A stretch of DNA of 17,133 bases from Polaromonas sp. (GTDB taxonomy: Bacteria > Pseudomonadota > Gammaproteobacteria > Burkholderiales > Burkholderiaceae_C). The stretch is taken from positions 1 through 17,133 of the forward strand of contig JACMQR010000012.1 in NCBI GenBank assembly GCA_014376885.1, read 5' to 3'. Below the pieces are notes generated by a model, which worked only from the letters and a program-made list of their open reading frames with translations, was not told where the DNA came from and did not search any database. A program made the translations under genes and the position numbers. This document shows positions 1 to 8,060 of this stretch, piece after piece. Position 1 is the first letter of the stretch. The number at the start of each line of letters is the position of its first letter.

Positions 1-1142
1 AGCCAGCTCAGGCGGGCTGCATAAAAGCGGCTGATCAGCGGCGCGGGCAGCCCATAAAAGCGCTGCATCACGCGCCACCGCTCAGCCGGCCGGGCGGCCT
101 GGAACAGCAGGCGGTTGAGCAGCCGGAAAAATCCTTGCGCCTGCCACTGGGCCAGCGCATGCGCCCGCACAGCGTCAAACAGCGGCCCGCTGGCCAGGTC
201 CGGCAGGCCGGCAATCAGGTCCGCCAGGCGCACCGCGCTGGGCAGCGAATAGCCGGTGGTGGCGTGAAACAGCCCGGCGGCCAGGCCACTGCGGGCAATG
301 CCGCCGGCGCCCTGCCAAAAGCCCTCCACATCGCCGGCCAGGGTGATGGGCAGCGCGCCGCGCTCCTCGCGCAGCACCTCAGCGACGGTCCATCCCCGAA
401 AGCGCACGTAGCTGGCAATATTGGCGCGCAACTGGTCGGCGTCAACCTGGTCGCCGTCGGCGTAGCAGGTGTCTTCGACCAGCACGGTATCGGCGCTGAA
501 GGGCAACAGGTAGACAAAGCGGTAGCCGCCCTGCTGGCGCACCGTGGCGTCCATCAGCACCGGCCGAATCAAGCCATGCGGCTGGGTCAGGCGCAACTCC
601 TGGCCGAGAAACTTTTGGCAGCCCAGGCGCAGATGGTTGCCGGGCGGCAAGCCGCGCCCGTCGATCACAGCAGCGGCCCGCAGCAGGCGCCCGTCGGTCA
701 GCGTCACCGAGCGCCCGCTGACGGCAGCCACCGGCGTGGCCAGGCGCACCTGGCCGGCCAGCGCGGCCCGCAGCACGGCGTCGAAACGGCTGGAGGTGAT
801 GGCCGCATAGCCGCCGGCCAGCTCGCGGCGCAAGGCCGGAAACGCCACGCTGTAGCCGTCCCAGCGGTGCGCCACCAGCGGCGCGAGCCAGGCCTGCTGG
901 GCCGGCGTCAGGTCGGCATCGTGAAACGACCAGGTGTGGTTGCCGCCCAGGGCGCTGGCGCTTTCCAGCAGCAGCACCCGCAGGTCCGGCCGCTGCTGGC
1001 GCAGCCGCCAGGCAATCAGGCCGTTCGCCAGCCCGCCGCCGACCAGAATCAGGTCCGCATCAGGCGCGCCCGCTGGCGGCCGGGCGCTGTCAGGCATGCT
1101 GCCGTCGAGCCGCTTGAGCAGCCGCAGCGGTAGAGGAGCCAT
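1..1142 (-). CDS. crtY: Lycopene beta-cyclase CrtY (3' end outside window)
   Basis: CrtY cyclises both ends of lycopene to beta-carotene, a membrane-associated flavoprotein step. Translating the minus strand from 1142 gives about 380 open codons with no stop before the window edge. A dinucleotide-binding signature DLILVGGGLANGL lies at residues 30-42, GGNHTWSFHD at about 66-75, and GLFHATTGYSLP at about 291-302; all are typical of bacterial CrtY. The last visible residues (RFYGLPAPLISRFYAARLSW) match the family C-terminus, so only a few tens of residues should be missing. The start at 1142 is chosen for its AAAGGAG ribosome binding site seven bases upstream. An alternative ATG at 1097 lacks such a site and would shorten a roughly 28-residue N-terminal extension. 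The start lies inside the crtX reading frame (53-base overlap), which suggests translational coupling. The downstream genes of the cluster are presumably to the left. Confidence 0.93.
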   Translation of the reverse strand, partial: MAPLPLRLLKRLDGSMPDSARPPAGAPDADLILVGGGLANGLIAWRLRQQRPDLRVLLLESASALGGNHTWSFHDADLTPAQQAWLAPLVAHRWDGYSVAFPALRRELAGGYAAITSSRFDAVLRAALAGQVRLATPVAAVSGRSVTLTDGRLLRAAAVIDGRGLPPGNHLRLGCQKFLGQELRLTQPHGLIRPVLMDATVRQQGGYRFVYLLPFSADTVLVEDTCYADGDQVDADQLRANIASYVRFRGWTVAEVLREERGALPITLAGDVEGFWQGAGGIARSGLAAGLFHATTGYSLPSAVRLADLIAGLPDLASGPLFDAVRAHALAQWQAQGFFRLLNRLLFQAARPAERWRVMQRFYGLPAPLISRFYAARLSW

Positions 1143-2331
1143 ACGCTGGCTCCTTTGCAGGGACGAAGGGCGGTGCACACCGGGCAGCATTGACAAGGGC
1201 GGCTTCAATGAGCCCGACCGCCCTGGGCACGCCGCCGGATGCCGCTGCATCGGCGCCCAGCAGCCGGGCGCGCTCGGCGAATGCCGGCTCGCCAAGCAGG
1301 CGGTGCAGGCTTTTTTCAAGGCGTGCCGCGCTGGCCAGCGCCGGCTGCAGCCGCAGCCCGGCATGGCTGATGACGACGTCGGCCCGGGCCGGGGCAGCGC
1401 GCTGCGGCGCAAAACCGGTCACCCAGGTGGCCCCGGTATGCCGCAGGGCCTTGGCTTGGGCAGCACTCAGGCGGTCGCAATGGGCCAGCAGCAGCACATC
1501 AAGCGCCCGGCAGGCGCGGGCAATGCGCTTGAACAAGCCAAAGCGCCCGCTCTGCAGCGTACCCAGCGAGGCAAAGACAAACGGCCGGGCGTCATTGACC
1601 GGCAGGTCCGGCGCCGGCTCGTGCTGCAGCGGCGGGCGCAGCGGGCCGACCGCGTGAAAATGCGCTGGCCTGCGGATTCGCGGAAAGTCGAAGGAGGCGG
1701 TGGCCTGGCTGATCTGCGCCCGCGGCGACAGGCAGTCGGCCAGCGTGCTGCGGGCGCCGATGCCAAAGGCCCGGGCATGGCGAGCAGTCACCCGCGCATG
1801 GGGCCGCATCAGCCAGTCATGGACGCGGGCGCTGCCTTCATTGAGCTGTTCGCCGCGCGCATCCACCGCACAGGTCCACGGCATGACCGGCAGCGGCAGC
1901 CGGGGTTCGCGGTTGACCGGGAGCGCGCAGGCCACCGACATGAAGGGCAGGCCCAGGCCGCTGGCAACCAGCCCGCCGGCCGCTTCCGTCTGGTCGGCGA
2001 TCACCGCATCGGTGCCCAGGGCGCGCAGCAGCGCCGGGGCTTCGCAGCACAGCATGTCGGAGCTGGCGGCCACGTCGGCAATCACCCGGTGAAGCCCCAG
2101 CGGGCCGCCGGGACGCGCTGCGCGGGCCACGGTGCGCGCCAGCGAACCGGCCGGGTGGGACAGCGCGCCCACCGCCCGGAACTCGATGCGCCTGTCGCCC
2201 GGCAGCGGCTGCACCTCGGCCTGGTGCACCCAGCTGATGCGGTGGCCCTTGTCCAGCAAGTCGCCGGCCAGGGCAACGAGCGCCCGGACATGGCTGGTGA
2301 AAGGTGGGGCAATGATCGTGAAGTGAGCCAT
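1090..2331 (-). CDS. crtX: Zeaxanthin glucosyltransferase CrtX with an internal deletion, probably impaired
   Basis: CrtX transfers glucose from UDP-glucose to the hydroxyls of zeaxanthin (GT1 family). The N-terminal half is clearly CrtX: MAHFTIIAPPFTSHVRAL at the start, LGLPFMSVACALPVNREP at about 126-143, AQISQ at about 205, FHAVGPLR at 225-232 and FASLGTLQSGRFGLFK at 253-268. After DVVISHAG (residues 318-325) the protein jumps to LRLQPALASAARLEKSLHRLL. Compared from memory with Pantoea CrtX, about 35 residues are absent. These are the HxGxxT continuation and the PLAFDQP segment, which form the UDP-sugar binding (PSPG-like) motif. The reading frame stays open across the junction, so this is an in-frame loss of roughly 105 bases. 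Length is 413 aa against about 431 in Pantoea; the C-terminal tail after about residue 382 overlaps crtY and looks unconstrained. No clear Shine-Dalgarno precedes the ATG at 2331 or the alternative at 2337. It may be a pseudogene with an open frame. Confidence 0.85.
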   Translation of the reverse strand: MAHFTIIAPPFTSHVRALVALAGDLLDKGHRISWVHQAEVQPLPGDRRIEFRAVGALSHPAGSLARTVARAARPGGPLGLHRVIADVAASSDMLCCEAPALLRALGTDAVIADQTEAAGGLVASGLGLPFMSVACALPVNREPRLPLPVMPWTCAVDARGEQLNEGSARVHDWLMRPHARVTARHARAFGIGARSTLADCLSPRAQISQATASFDFPRIRRPAHFHAVGPLRPPLQHEPAPDLPVNDARPFVFASLGTLQSGRFGLFKRIARACRALDVLLLAHCDRLSAAQAKALRHTGATWVTGFAPQRAAPARADVVISHAGLRLQPALASAARLEKSLHRLLGEPAFAERARLLGADAAASGGVPRAVGLIEAALVNAARCAPPFVPAKEPAYGSSTAAAAQAARRQHA

Positions 2332-2474
2332 GGGCATCAAGGGTGGACAGGAAAACAAAGCTGGCGCAGCAGCGCAGCGCCAACTGTAGGACGTTACCGC
2401 AATTTGCGCTTCGGGCTGGTCATTTAGCCGCCAGCGCCCTGTGAGTGCACCTGAGCTCCGGCGGCGCAAGCCCC

Positions 2475-3218
2475 ATCCACCATGCACCCTTTTGCCGCGC
2501 GGTCCTCTTGAATGGCGTCCCCTCCGGTGAACTTTGCCGTCCGGATTGACCGCCTGCGCCGCGGCCGGCTGGCGGTGCATGCTAGGTTCGGCCAGGATGT
2601 GGCGGTGCTGGGCGCGGTGGCGCTGGTCAGCCAGGCCATGCGCCATGGCGTCCAGCGCGTCCGGGCTGGCCGGCGAACTGCGAACCCGGCTGGTCAGGGT
2701 GCTGTGCCGGGCCATCGGCCTGCAGGGCCTGGTGCGCGGCCAGTACCGTTACCGGCGCGAAGGCGCGGCGCATTGAACATATCGCCAGCACCAACCAGCA
2801 AAAAACCGGTTCGCTGTTTTCCGCCGGGTTCGAGATGGCCGCGCTGACGGCCGGCGCGGACCAGGCGGTTTGCAGCGCATTGCGCAGGGCGACCCTGGAG
2901 CTTGGCCAGGCCTTTCAGGCCTTTCAGCCCTTTCAGCTGCACGGCGACAGTGCAGACCTTGCCCGCTCGCCAGCGGACTGCGGCAAGGACAGCCACCAGG
3001 ACACTGGGAAATCCACCCTGGTTGCCTTGCTGGGCCTGACGGCAGCCCGCCAGCGCCTGACCCGCCACCTGGGCGAAGCCCAGAGCCAGCTGGGCGCCGC
3101 GCTTTCGCAGGACGAGACCGCGTCGATGTGGGTCCGCGAGGCCTTTGCCATGCCATCCACCGGGGGCAGCCAGCCCGTTGGCAACCGCCGGCAATCCTAC
3201 GGCGGTCTGGCCGCCTGA
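2475..3218 (+). pseudogene. crtE: Degenerate geranylgeranyl diphosphate synthase (crtE) remnant
   Basis: CrtE makes GGPP, the C20 precursor of phytoene. Family-like segments appear in order on the + strand but in different frames. These are a faint VLLNGVPSGE near 2502-2531, where the first DDxxD motif is expected; LRRGRLAVHARFGQDVAVLG and VALVSQAM around 2548-2640; then GLAGELRTRL and IGLQGLVRGQYRYRREG up to about 2770 in a second frame; then IEHIASTNQQKTGSLFSAGF and the C-terminal part ending at 3218 in a third. The C-terminal GKDSHQDTGKSTLVALLG is diagnostic of CrtE-type prenyltransferases. The first roughly 75 residues are missing, both aspartate-rich motifs are altered (NGVPSGE and GDSAD), and at least two frameshifts are needed (near 2645-2665 and 2755-2770). 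It lies divergently from crtX, whereas crtE and crtX are usually co-directional. The assignment as a dead crtE is firm; the exact left end is uncertain. Confidence 0.85.
2910..2936 (+). repeat. 9-bp tandem repeat (3 copies) within the crtE remnant
   Basis: GCCTTTCAG occurs twice and CCCTTTCAG once in direct tandem. In the crtE frame this reads AFQ-AFQ-PFQ where normal enzymes have a single AFQ just before the second aspartate-rich motif. It is an in-frame slippage expansion of six residues at the active-site helix. Confidence 0.85.
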
Positions 3219-3337
3219 AGCGCGGTGAACAGCGCCGCATTGCCCGAATTTCCAGGCCATGTCCCCTCGCCATTGGTTGCAAAATCAGCTTCAGGCATGA
3301 AAAATACCATACCCGCAATACACACGGCTCTACATTG

Positions 3338-4585
3338 CTATGTATTCAGTAGCGCCTCGTCCAACAGCTCAACCCAGTGGCGCACCGGCGTGGCGGTGCC
3401 GCTTTGCAGATGGGTGATGCAGCCGATGTTGGCCGACACGATCACCTCGGGCGCCATCTGCCCCAGGTTGGCCAGCTTGCGGTCGCGCAGCTGGTAGGCG
3501 ATTTCGGGCTGGAGCACCGAATAGGTGCCGGCCGAGCCGCAGCACAGGTGCGCCTCGTTCAGGGAAACCTTGATGTCAAAGCCCAGGCTGCCCAGGTGCT
3601 GCTCGACGCCGCCGCGCAATTGCTGGCCGTGCTGCAGGGTGCAGGGCGGGTGAAACGCCAGTTTGGGCGCGCTGGCGGCGATTTTTTCCATCAGGTCGGG
3701 GCGGCTGGCGCGCAGGGCTTCGGTGATCACCGGCAGCAATTCGCTCAGGTCGCGCGTCAACGCACTGATACGGGCGGCTTTTTCGGCATAGGCCGGCTCG
3801 CCCTTCAGAAGGTAGCCGTATTCCTTGACGGTGACGCCGCAGCCCGAGGCGTTCATCACCAGCGCCTCCACCCCGGCTTCGACAAACGGCCACCAGGCGT
3901 CGATGTTGCGGCGCATTTCGGCTTTGCCGCCGTCTTGGTCGTTGAGGTGGAACTTCACCGCGCCGCAGCAGCCGGCCTTGGCCGCCAGCACGGGCTCGAT
4001 ACCGACCGCATCCAGTACCCGGGCGGTGGCCGAATTGATGTTGGGCATCATGGCGGGCTGCACGCAACCGGCCAGCATGAGCATTTTGCGGGCATGGCTG
4101 CGCGCCGGCCACTGGCCGGCTTCTTGCCGGGCGGGCACCTTGTTCTTGAGCGGGCCGGGCAGCAGGCCGCGCACCGCCTGGCCAATTTTCATGGCCGGGC
4201 CGAACAGCGGCGACGGCAGGCCTTCTTTCAGCGCCCAGCGCACCGCGCGTTCGCCGGCCGGGCGCGGCACGCGCTCGTCGACCAGCTTGCGACCGATGTC
4301 GATCAGGTGGCCATACTGCACGCCGCTGGGGCAGGTGGACTCGCAGTTGCGGCAGCTCAGGCAGCGGTCCAGGTGCAGCTGGGTCTTGCGCGTCGGCATT
4401 TCGCCTTCAAGCACCTGCTTGATCAGGTAGATGCGGCCGCGCGGGCCATCGAGCTCGTCGCCCAGCAGCTGGTAGGTCGGGCAGGTGGCGGTGCAAAAGC
4501 CGCAATGCACGCATTTGCGCAGGATGGCCTCGGCCTGCAGGCCGTCGGGGGTGTTCTGGAATTCGGGGGCGAGTTGGGTTTGCAT
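3338..4585 (-). CDS. glcF: Glycolate oxidase iron-sulfur subunit GlcF
   Basis: GlcF is the electron-transferring subunit of the GlcDEF glycolate dehydrogenase, which oxidises glycolate to glyoxylate at the membrane. Two 4Fe-4S ferredoxin motifs are visible: CVHCGFCTATC (Cys 25, 28, 31, 35) and CLSCRNCESTC (Cys 75, 78, 81, 85). They are followed by two CCG-type cysteine-rich domains, with GCVQP...GCCGAVKFH in the first and PPCTLQHGQQ...CCGSAGTYS in the second. The start MQTQLAPEFQ at 4585 gives 415 aa, normal for the family; a longer reading upstream would run back into the preceding gene. It begins 8 bases after the DUF1275 stop and has no strong ribosome binding site, so coupled translation is likely. 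The stop is TAG at 3338-3340. No obvious terminator follows before the crtE remnant. Confidence 0.96.
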   Translation of the reverse strand: MQTQLAPEFQNTPDGLQAEAILRKCVHCGFCTATCPTYQLLGDELDGPRGRIYLIKQVLEGEMPTRKTQLHLDRCLSCRNCESTCPSGVQYGHLIDIGRKLVDERVPRPAGERAVRWALKEGLPSPLFGPAMKIGQAVRGLLPGPLKNKVPARQEAGQWPARSHARKMLMLAGCVQPAMMPNINSATARVLDAVGIEPVLAAKAGCCGAVKFHLNDQDGGKAEMRRNIDAWWPFVEAGVEALVMNASGCGVTVKEYGYLLKGEPAYAEKAARISALTRDLSELLPVITEALRASRPDLMEKIAASAPKLAFHPPCTLQHGQQLRGGVEQHLGSLGFDIKVSLNEAHLCCGSAGTYSVLQPEIAYQLRDRKLANLGQMAPEVIVSANIGCITHLQSGTATPVRHWVELLDEALLNT

Positions 4586-4593
4586 AGGGTGTT

Positions 4594-5358
4594 TCAGGTG
4601 CCGTGGTGAAGGGTTTGGCGCCGCAAGATGCGCAGCAGGTCGGCATACAGGGGCGGCATGCACAGGCCAAGCAGCAGCAGCGCCAGCGGAACCACCCAGA
4701 CAAAGCCGATGTACTTGAAGCCGGCCGCGCCCACCACGCCGCCGGCGACAAATGCGCCCAGCAAGGTGCCCAAGAGGCGCAGCTTGATGCGGTTGGCGCG
4801 CACCCGGGATTCGGGCGGGCTGGCGGTGCGGTTCCAGTAAAAAAGCTTGCCCAGCTCGATGCCGATGTCGGTGACGATGCCGGTCATGTGGGTGGTGCGG
4901 ATCTGGGACGCCGAAATTTTGCTGACCAGCGCGTTTTGCAGCCCCATGGTGAAGGCCAGCACCAGCACGGTGAGCGGCACGGCAAACGGCGTCTGGCGGC
5001 CCAGCGTGGCGCCCATCAGGCCGAACACCAGCAGCAGCAGCGCTTCAAGCAGCAGGGGCAGCGCATATTCGCTGCGCAGGCCGTGCTGGCGCGCCCAGTT
5101 CACCAAGATGGCGGTGGCCGCAGCGCCGGCGGTAAAGGCCAGCAGAACGCCGATGGCCCCGAGCACCAGGCGCATGTTGCCCAGCACCAGGTTGTCGGCC
5201 AGCAGCGAGGCGAAGCCGGTCATGTGCGAGGTGTACATCGCCACCACCAGAAAGCCGCCGGCATTGACCGCGCCGGCATTGAACGCCAGCAGCGCGCCCA
5301 GAAGGCGGTTGGTGGCGGCCGTGCGGTGCTGGCCGCTCAAGTGGCGCAGGCGACGCAC
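4594..5358 (-). CDS. DUF1275 (YoaK-like) integral membrane protein
   Basis: A 254-residue hydrophobic protein with about six membrane segments (for example residues 18-42, 64-86, 100-118, 125-145, 195-215 and 218-240). It carries family features NRLLGALLAFNAGAVNAGGF, TSHMTGFASLLADN near the first third and RTTHMTGIVTDIGIELGKL in the middle. The paired HMTG motifs are characteristic of DUF1275/YoaK, whose function is not established. The start is GTG at 5358 with AAGG seven bases upstream; the glcE stop codon overlaps this site. It sits between glcE and glcF with gaps of 9 and 8 bases, so it is almost certainly co-transcribed with them. A link to glycolate or a related metabolite is possible from context only. 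Confidence 0.92.
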   Translation of the reverse strand: MRRLRHLSGQHRTAATNRLLGALLAFNAGAVNAGGFLVVAMYTSHMTGFASLLADNLVLGNMRLVLGAIGVLLAFTAGAAATAILVNWARQHGLRSEYALPLLLEALLLLVFGLMGATLGRQTPFAVPLTVLVLAFTMGLQNALVSKISASQIRTTHMTGIVTDIGIELGKLFYWNRTASPPESRVRANRIKLRLLGTLLGAFVAGGVVGAAGFKYIGFVWVVPLALLLLGLCMPPLYADLLRILRRQTLHHGT

Positions 5359-5367
5359 GGCTGGGCC

Positions 5368-6561
<1,194 letters not shown>

Positions 6562-6694
6562 TCCCAGATGGTACGCGCGCGCCACCGCAGGGACTTTGAT
6601 TTTTTTGCATGCGGCGCGTTCGGTTTTTTCGCCGCCCGCCTGGCGGATGCGGCTGGGCAAACCGTTGGCCTCAGCCTGGCGGAAACCTTTGCTT

Positions 6695-6711
6695 GCTATC
6701 AAAAAAATAGC
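6695..6711. repeat. Small AT-rich inverted repeat between glcE and the SMP-30 gene
   Basis: GCTAT and ATAGC flank a seven-base spacer of C and six A residues, inside the 210-base gap 6562-6771. From memory, similar sequences are common interspersed repeats in Comamonadaceae genomes; this cannot be verified from one window. The rest of the gap has no convincing gene. The glcE promoter, if separate, would be here. Confidence 0.6.
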
Positions 6712-6771
6712 CATAAAAGGTGGCTCTACAAGCACCCAGGCCTTGTTTCTCTTGAATTTCAGCGCGCCGGC

Positions 6772-7686
6772 TCACAACCGGCAAAAATTCACCGGCAAGC
6801 CCGGCGCCTCGACGCGCATCGACAGCACGCAGCCCGATGCCGGCCAGCGCAGTAACTCGGCGGCGGCGCGGCCCTGACGCGCTGTTGTCAGAAAAAGTGT
6901 CTTCAGGTCAGCGCCGCCAAAGCACGGCATGGTCGGGCATTGGGCCGGCACGGCATAGTCGGCCACTATTTCGCCGGCCGGCGACAGCTTGAGCAGCCGG
7001 GCGCCTTCATACATGGCGACGTAGTAGTTGCCGGTGGCATCGACCGCCGCGCCGTCCGGCCGGCCGCCGTAGCCGGACATGCCGGCTTGCCAGCCGGCGG
7101 GCTTGGCGGGAAATTGCCGAAAAATCCGCTCGCCGCGCAGGCTGTTGCGGGCGGCGTCCCAGTCCCAGGCGCGGATGGTGTGGCGCGGCGTGTCGGCCCA
7201 GTACAAGGTGGCCGCATCGGGCGACCAGGCCAGGCCGTTGGCGGTGGTGGCGTTGGCGGCCTTGACCTCAAGCCCAGAGGCGTGGCCAGCCCGGCCATCG
7301 AGGCAAAAAAGCTGCGCCAGGGCGGCGTCGCGCGGCTCGTAAATCGTGCCAGCCCAAAAGCGCCCCAGCGGATCGGCCTTGCCGTCGTTGAAGCGGCTGG
7401 TGGCCGGGTCGTGCAAGGCCGGCGCCAGCCGCTCAAGACTGCCGCCCCACTGCCGGGCGCGGTAGACGCCGTCCCGCAGGGCAATCACCAGGCCGGCGCT
7501 GCAGACCGGCGCGATGCAACCCGGCTCGGATGGCATGGTCCAGCGTTCGACGGCGTCAGGTGGCGAGCCCGTCCGGCAGATCTGGCGGGCAGAAATATCC
7601 ACCCAGTACAGGCGTTGCTCGGCCGGATGCCAGAACGGGGATTCACCGAGCTCGCTGGGCTGGGCAACCGCGATGTGCCAGGTCAT
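6772..7686 (-). CDS. SMP-30/gluconolactonase family lactonase
   Basis: Six-bladed beta-propeller lactonase of the SMP-30/gluconolactonase/LRE family, which hydrolyses sugar-acid lactones using a divalent metal. The metal ligands expected from human SMP-30 (Glu18, Asn154, Asp204) have counterparts at Glu15 (LGESPFWHP), Asn150 (ATTANGLAWSPD) and Asp211 (GRPDGAAVDATGNYYVA). RFNDGKADPLGRFWAGT at 98-114 is also typical. Length is 304 aa from ATG 7686, which has AAAGGA eight bases upstream; extension further upstream is not supported. The C-terminus MRVEAPGLPVNFCRL is complete. The substrate (glucono-, arabinono- or another lactone) cannot be told from sequence. It lies upstream of glcE on the same strand, 210 bases away, so one operon is possible but not shown. 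Confidence 0.93.
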   Translation of the reverse strand: MTWHIAVAQPSELGESPFWHPAEQRLYWVDISARQICRTGSPPDAVERWTMPSEPGCIAPVCSAGLVIALRDGVYRARQWGGSLERLAPALHDPATSRFNDGKADPLGRFWAGTIYEPRDAALAQLFCLDGRAGHASGLEVKAANATTANGLAWSPDAATLYWADTPRHTIRAWDWDAARNSLRGERIFRQFPAKPAGWQAGMSGYGGRPDGAAVDATGNYYVAMYEGARLLKLSPAGEIVADYAVPAQCPTMPCFGGADLKTLFLTTARQGRAAAELLRWPASGCVLSMRVEAPGLPVNFCRL

Positions 7687-7925
7687 TGGACAGTTCCTTT
7701 GAAAAGACAGCCATTTTCGCTCTCCCGGCCAGACAACCCAAAGCCGTCGGCCGCCGGGCAAAAAGCGCCGGCGCCCTGGACCCGCCTACTGTGCTGTCCT
7801 ACGCGATCACTTCAGCGTGTCCCACAAAATCAAATGGAACGATCCGAAAAAATCAGGTTTTCCAGATGAATTTCCGGCTGCAGGCAAACCGCCGGCGGCT
7901 CAACCCCTGATTTAAAAGGACTTAT
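7687..7925. promoter_or_regulatory. Divergent intergenic control region
   Basis: About 240 bases separate the leftward lactonase gene from the rightward upstream ORF and dehydrogenase. It contains no ORF of note, only very short open stretches. Promoters for both directions must lie here or nearby, but I see no convincing -35/-10 pair. The first copy of a 17-base direct repeat (7878-7894) is inside it. Confidence 0.5.
7878..7894 (+). repeat. Direct repeat copy 1
   Basis: CTGCAGGCAAACCGCCG, matching the copy at 7984-8000 at 16 of 17 bases. The spacing is 106 bases, roughly ten helical turns, and the flanking bases do not match. It could be a duplicated protein-binding site; function unknown. 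Confidence 0.6.
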
Positions 7926-8060
7926 ATGCTCCAACTTAGCGCTTCTCCCCCTGACACCTCGGCACTACAGCCCGCGCTGCGGTCTGCAAGCAAACCGCCG
8001 TGTGGGCGCTCCTGCAAACGCATGGCTTTTCACCGCGAAACTGCCGGAGAAACATCATGA
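7926..8060 (+). CDS. 44-residue upstream ORF translationally coupled to the dehydrogenase
   Basis: ATG at 7926 is preceded by AAAAGGA with a five-base spacer, one of the better ribosome binding sites in the window. The frame runs 44 codons and its TGA overlaps the next gene's ATG as ATGA (8057-8060), the classic arrangement for translational coupling. The peptide begins MLQLSASPPDTS and ends SCKRMAFHRETAGETS. It is basic in its second half and has two cysteines (CGRSC, residues 26 and 30). I do not recognise it. It could be a leader peptide whose translation controls dehydrogenase synthesis, or a small protein in its own right. Codon use is not clearly biased, so chance cannot be excluded. 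Confidence 0.5.
   Translation: MLQLSASPPDTSALQPALRSASKPPCGRSCKRMAFHRETAGETS
7984..8000 (+). repeat. Direct repeat copy 2, inside the upstream ORF
   Basis: CTGCAAGCAAACCGCCG, one mismatch from the copy at 7878-7894. In the upstream ORF frame it covers codons for Ser-Ala-Ser-Lys-Pro-Pro. Confidence 0.6.

Noticed and set aside
934..2427. + strand open frame of 497 codons opposite crtY and crtX
   Set aside because: No recognisable motifs, and the opposite strand carries recognisable CrtX and CrtY along its length.
2332..2715. N-terminal extension of crtX by 128 codons
   Set aside because: CrtX homology starts exactly at MAHFTIIAPPF (2331); the upstream part overlaps the crtE remnant antisense and looks random.
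3219..3337. Small gene or terminator between the crtE remnant and glcF
   Set aside because: No ORF with a ribosome binding site and no strong hairpin with a T run.
6562..6735. N-terminal extension of glcE by 58 codons
   Set aside because: No homology to GlcE, runs through an AT-rich intergenic repeat, and no ribosome binding site was found.
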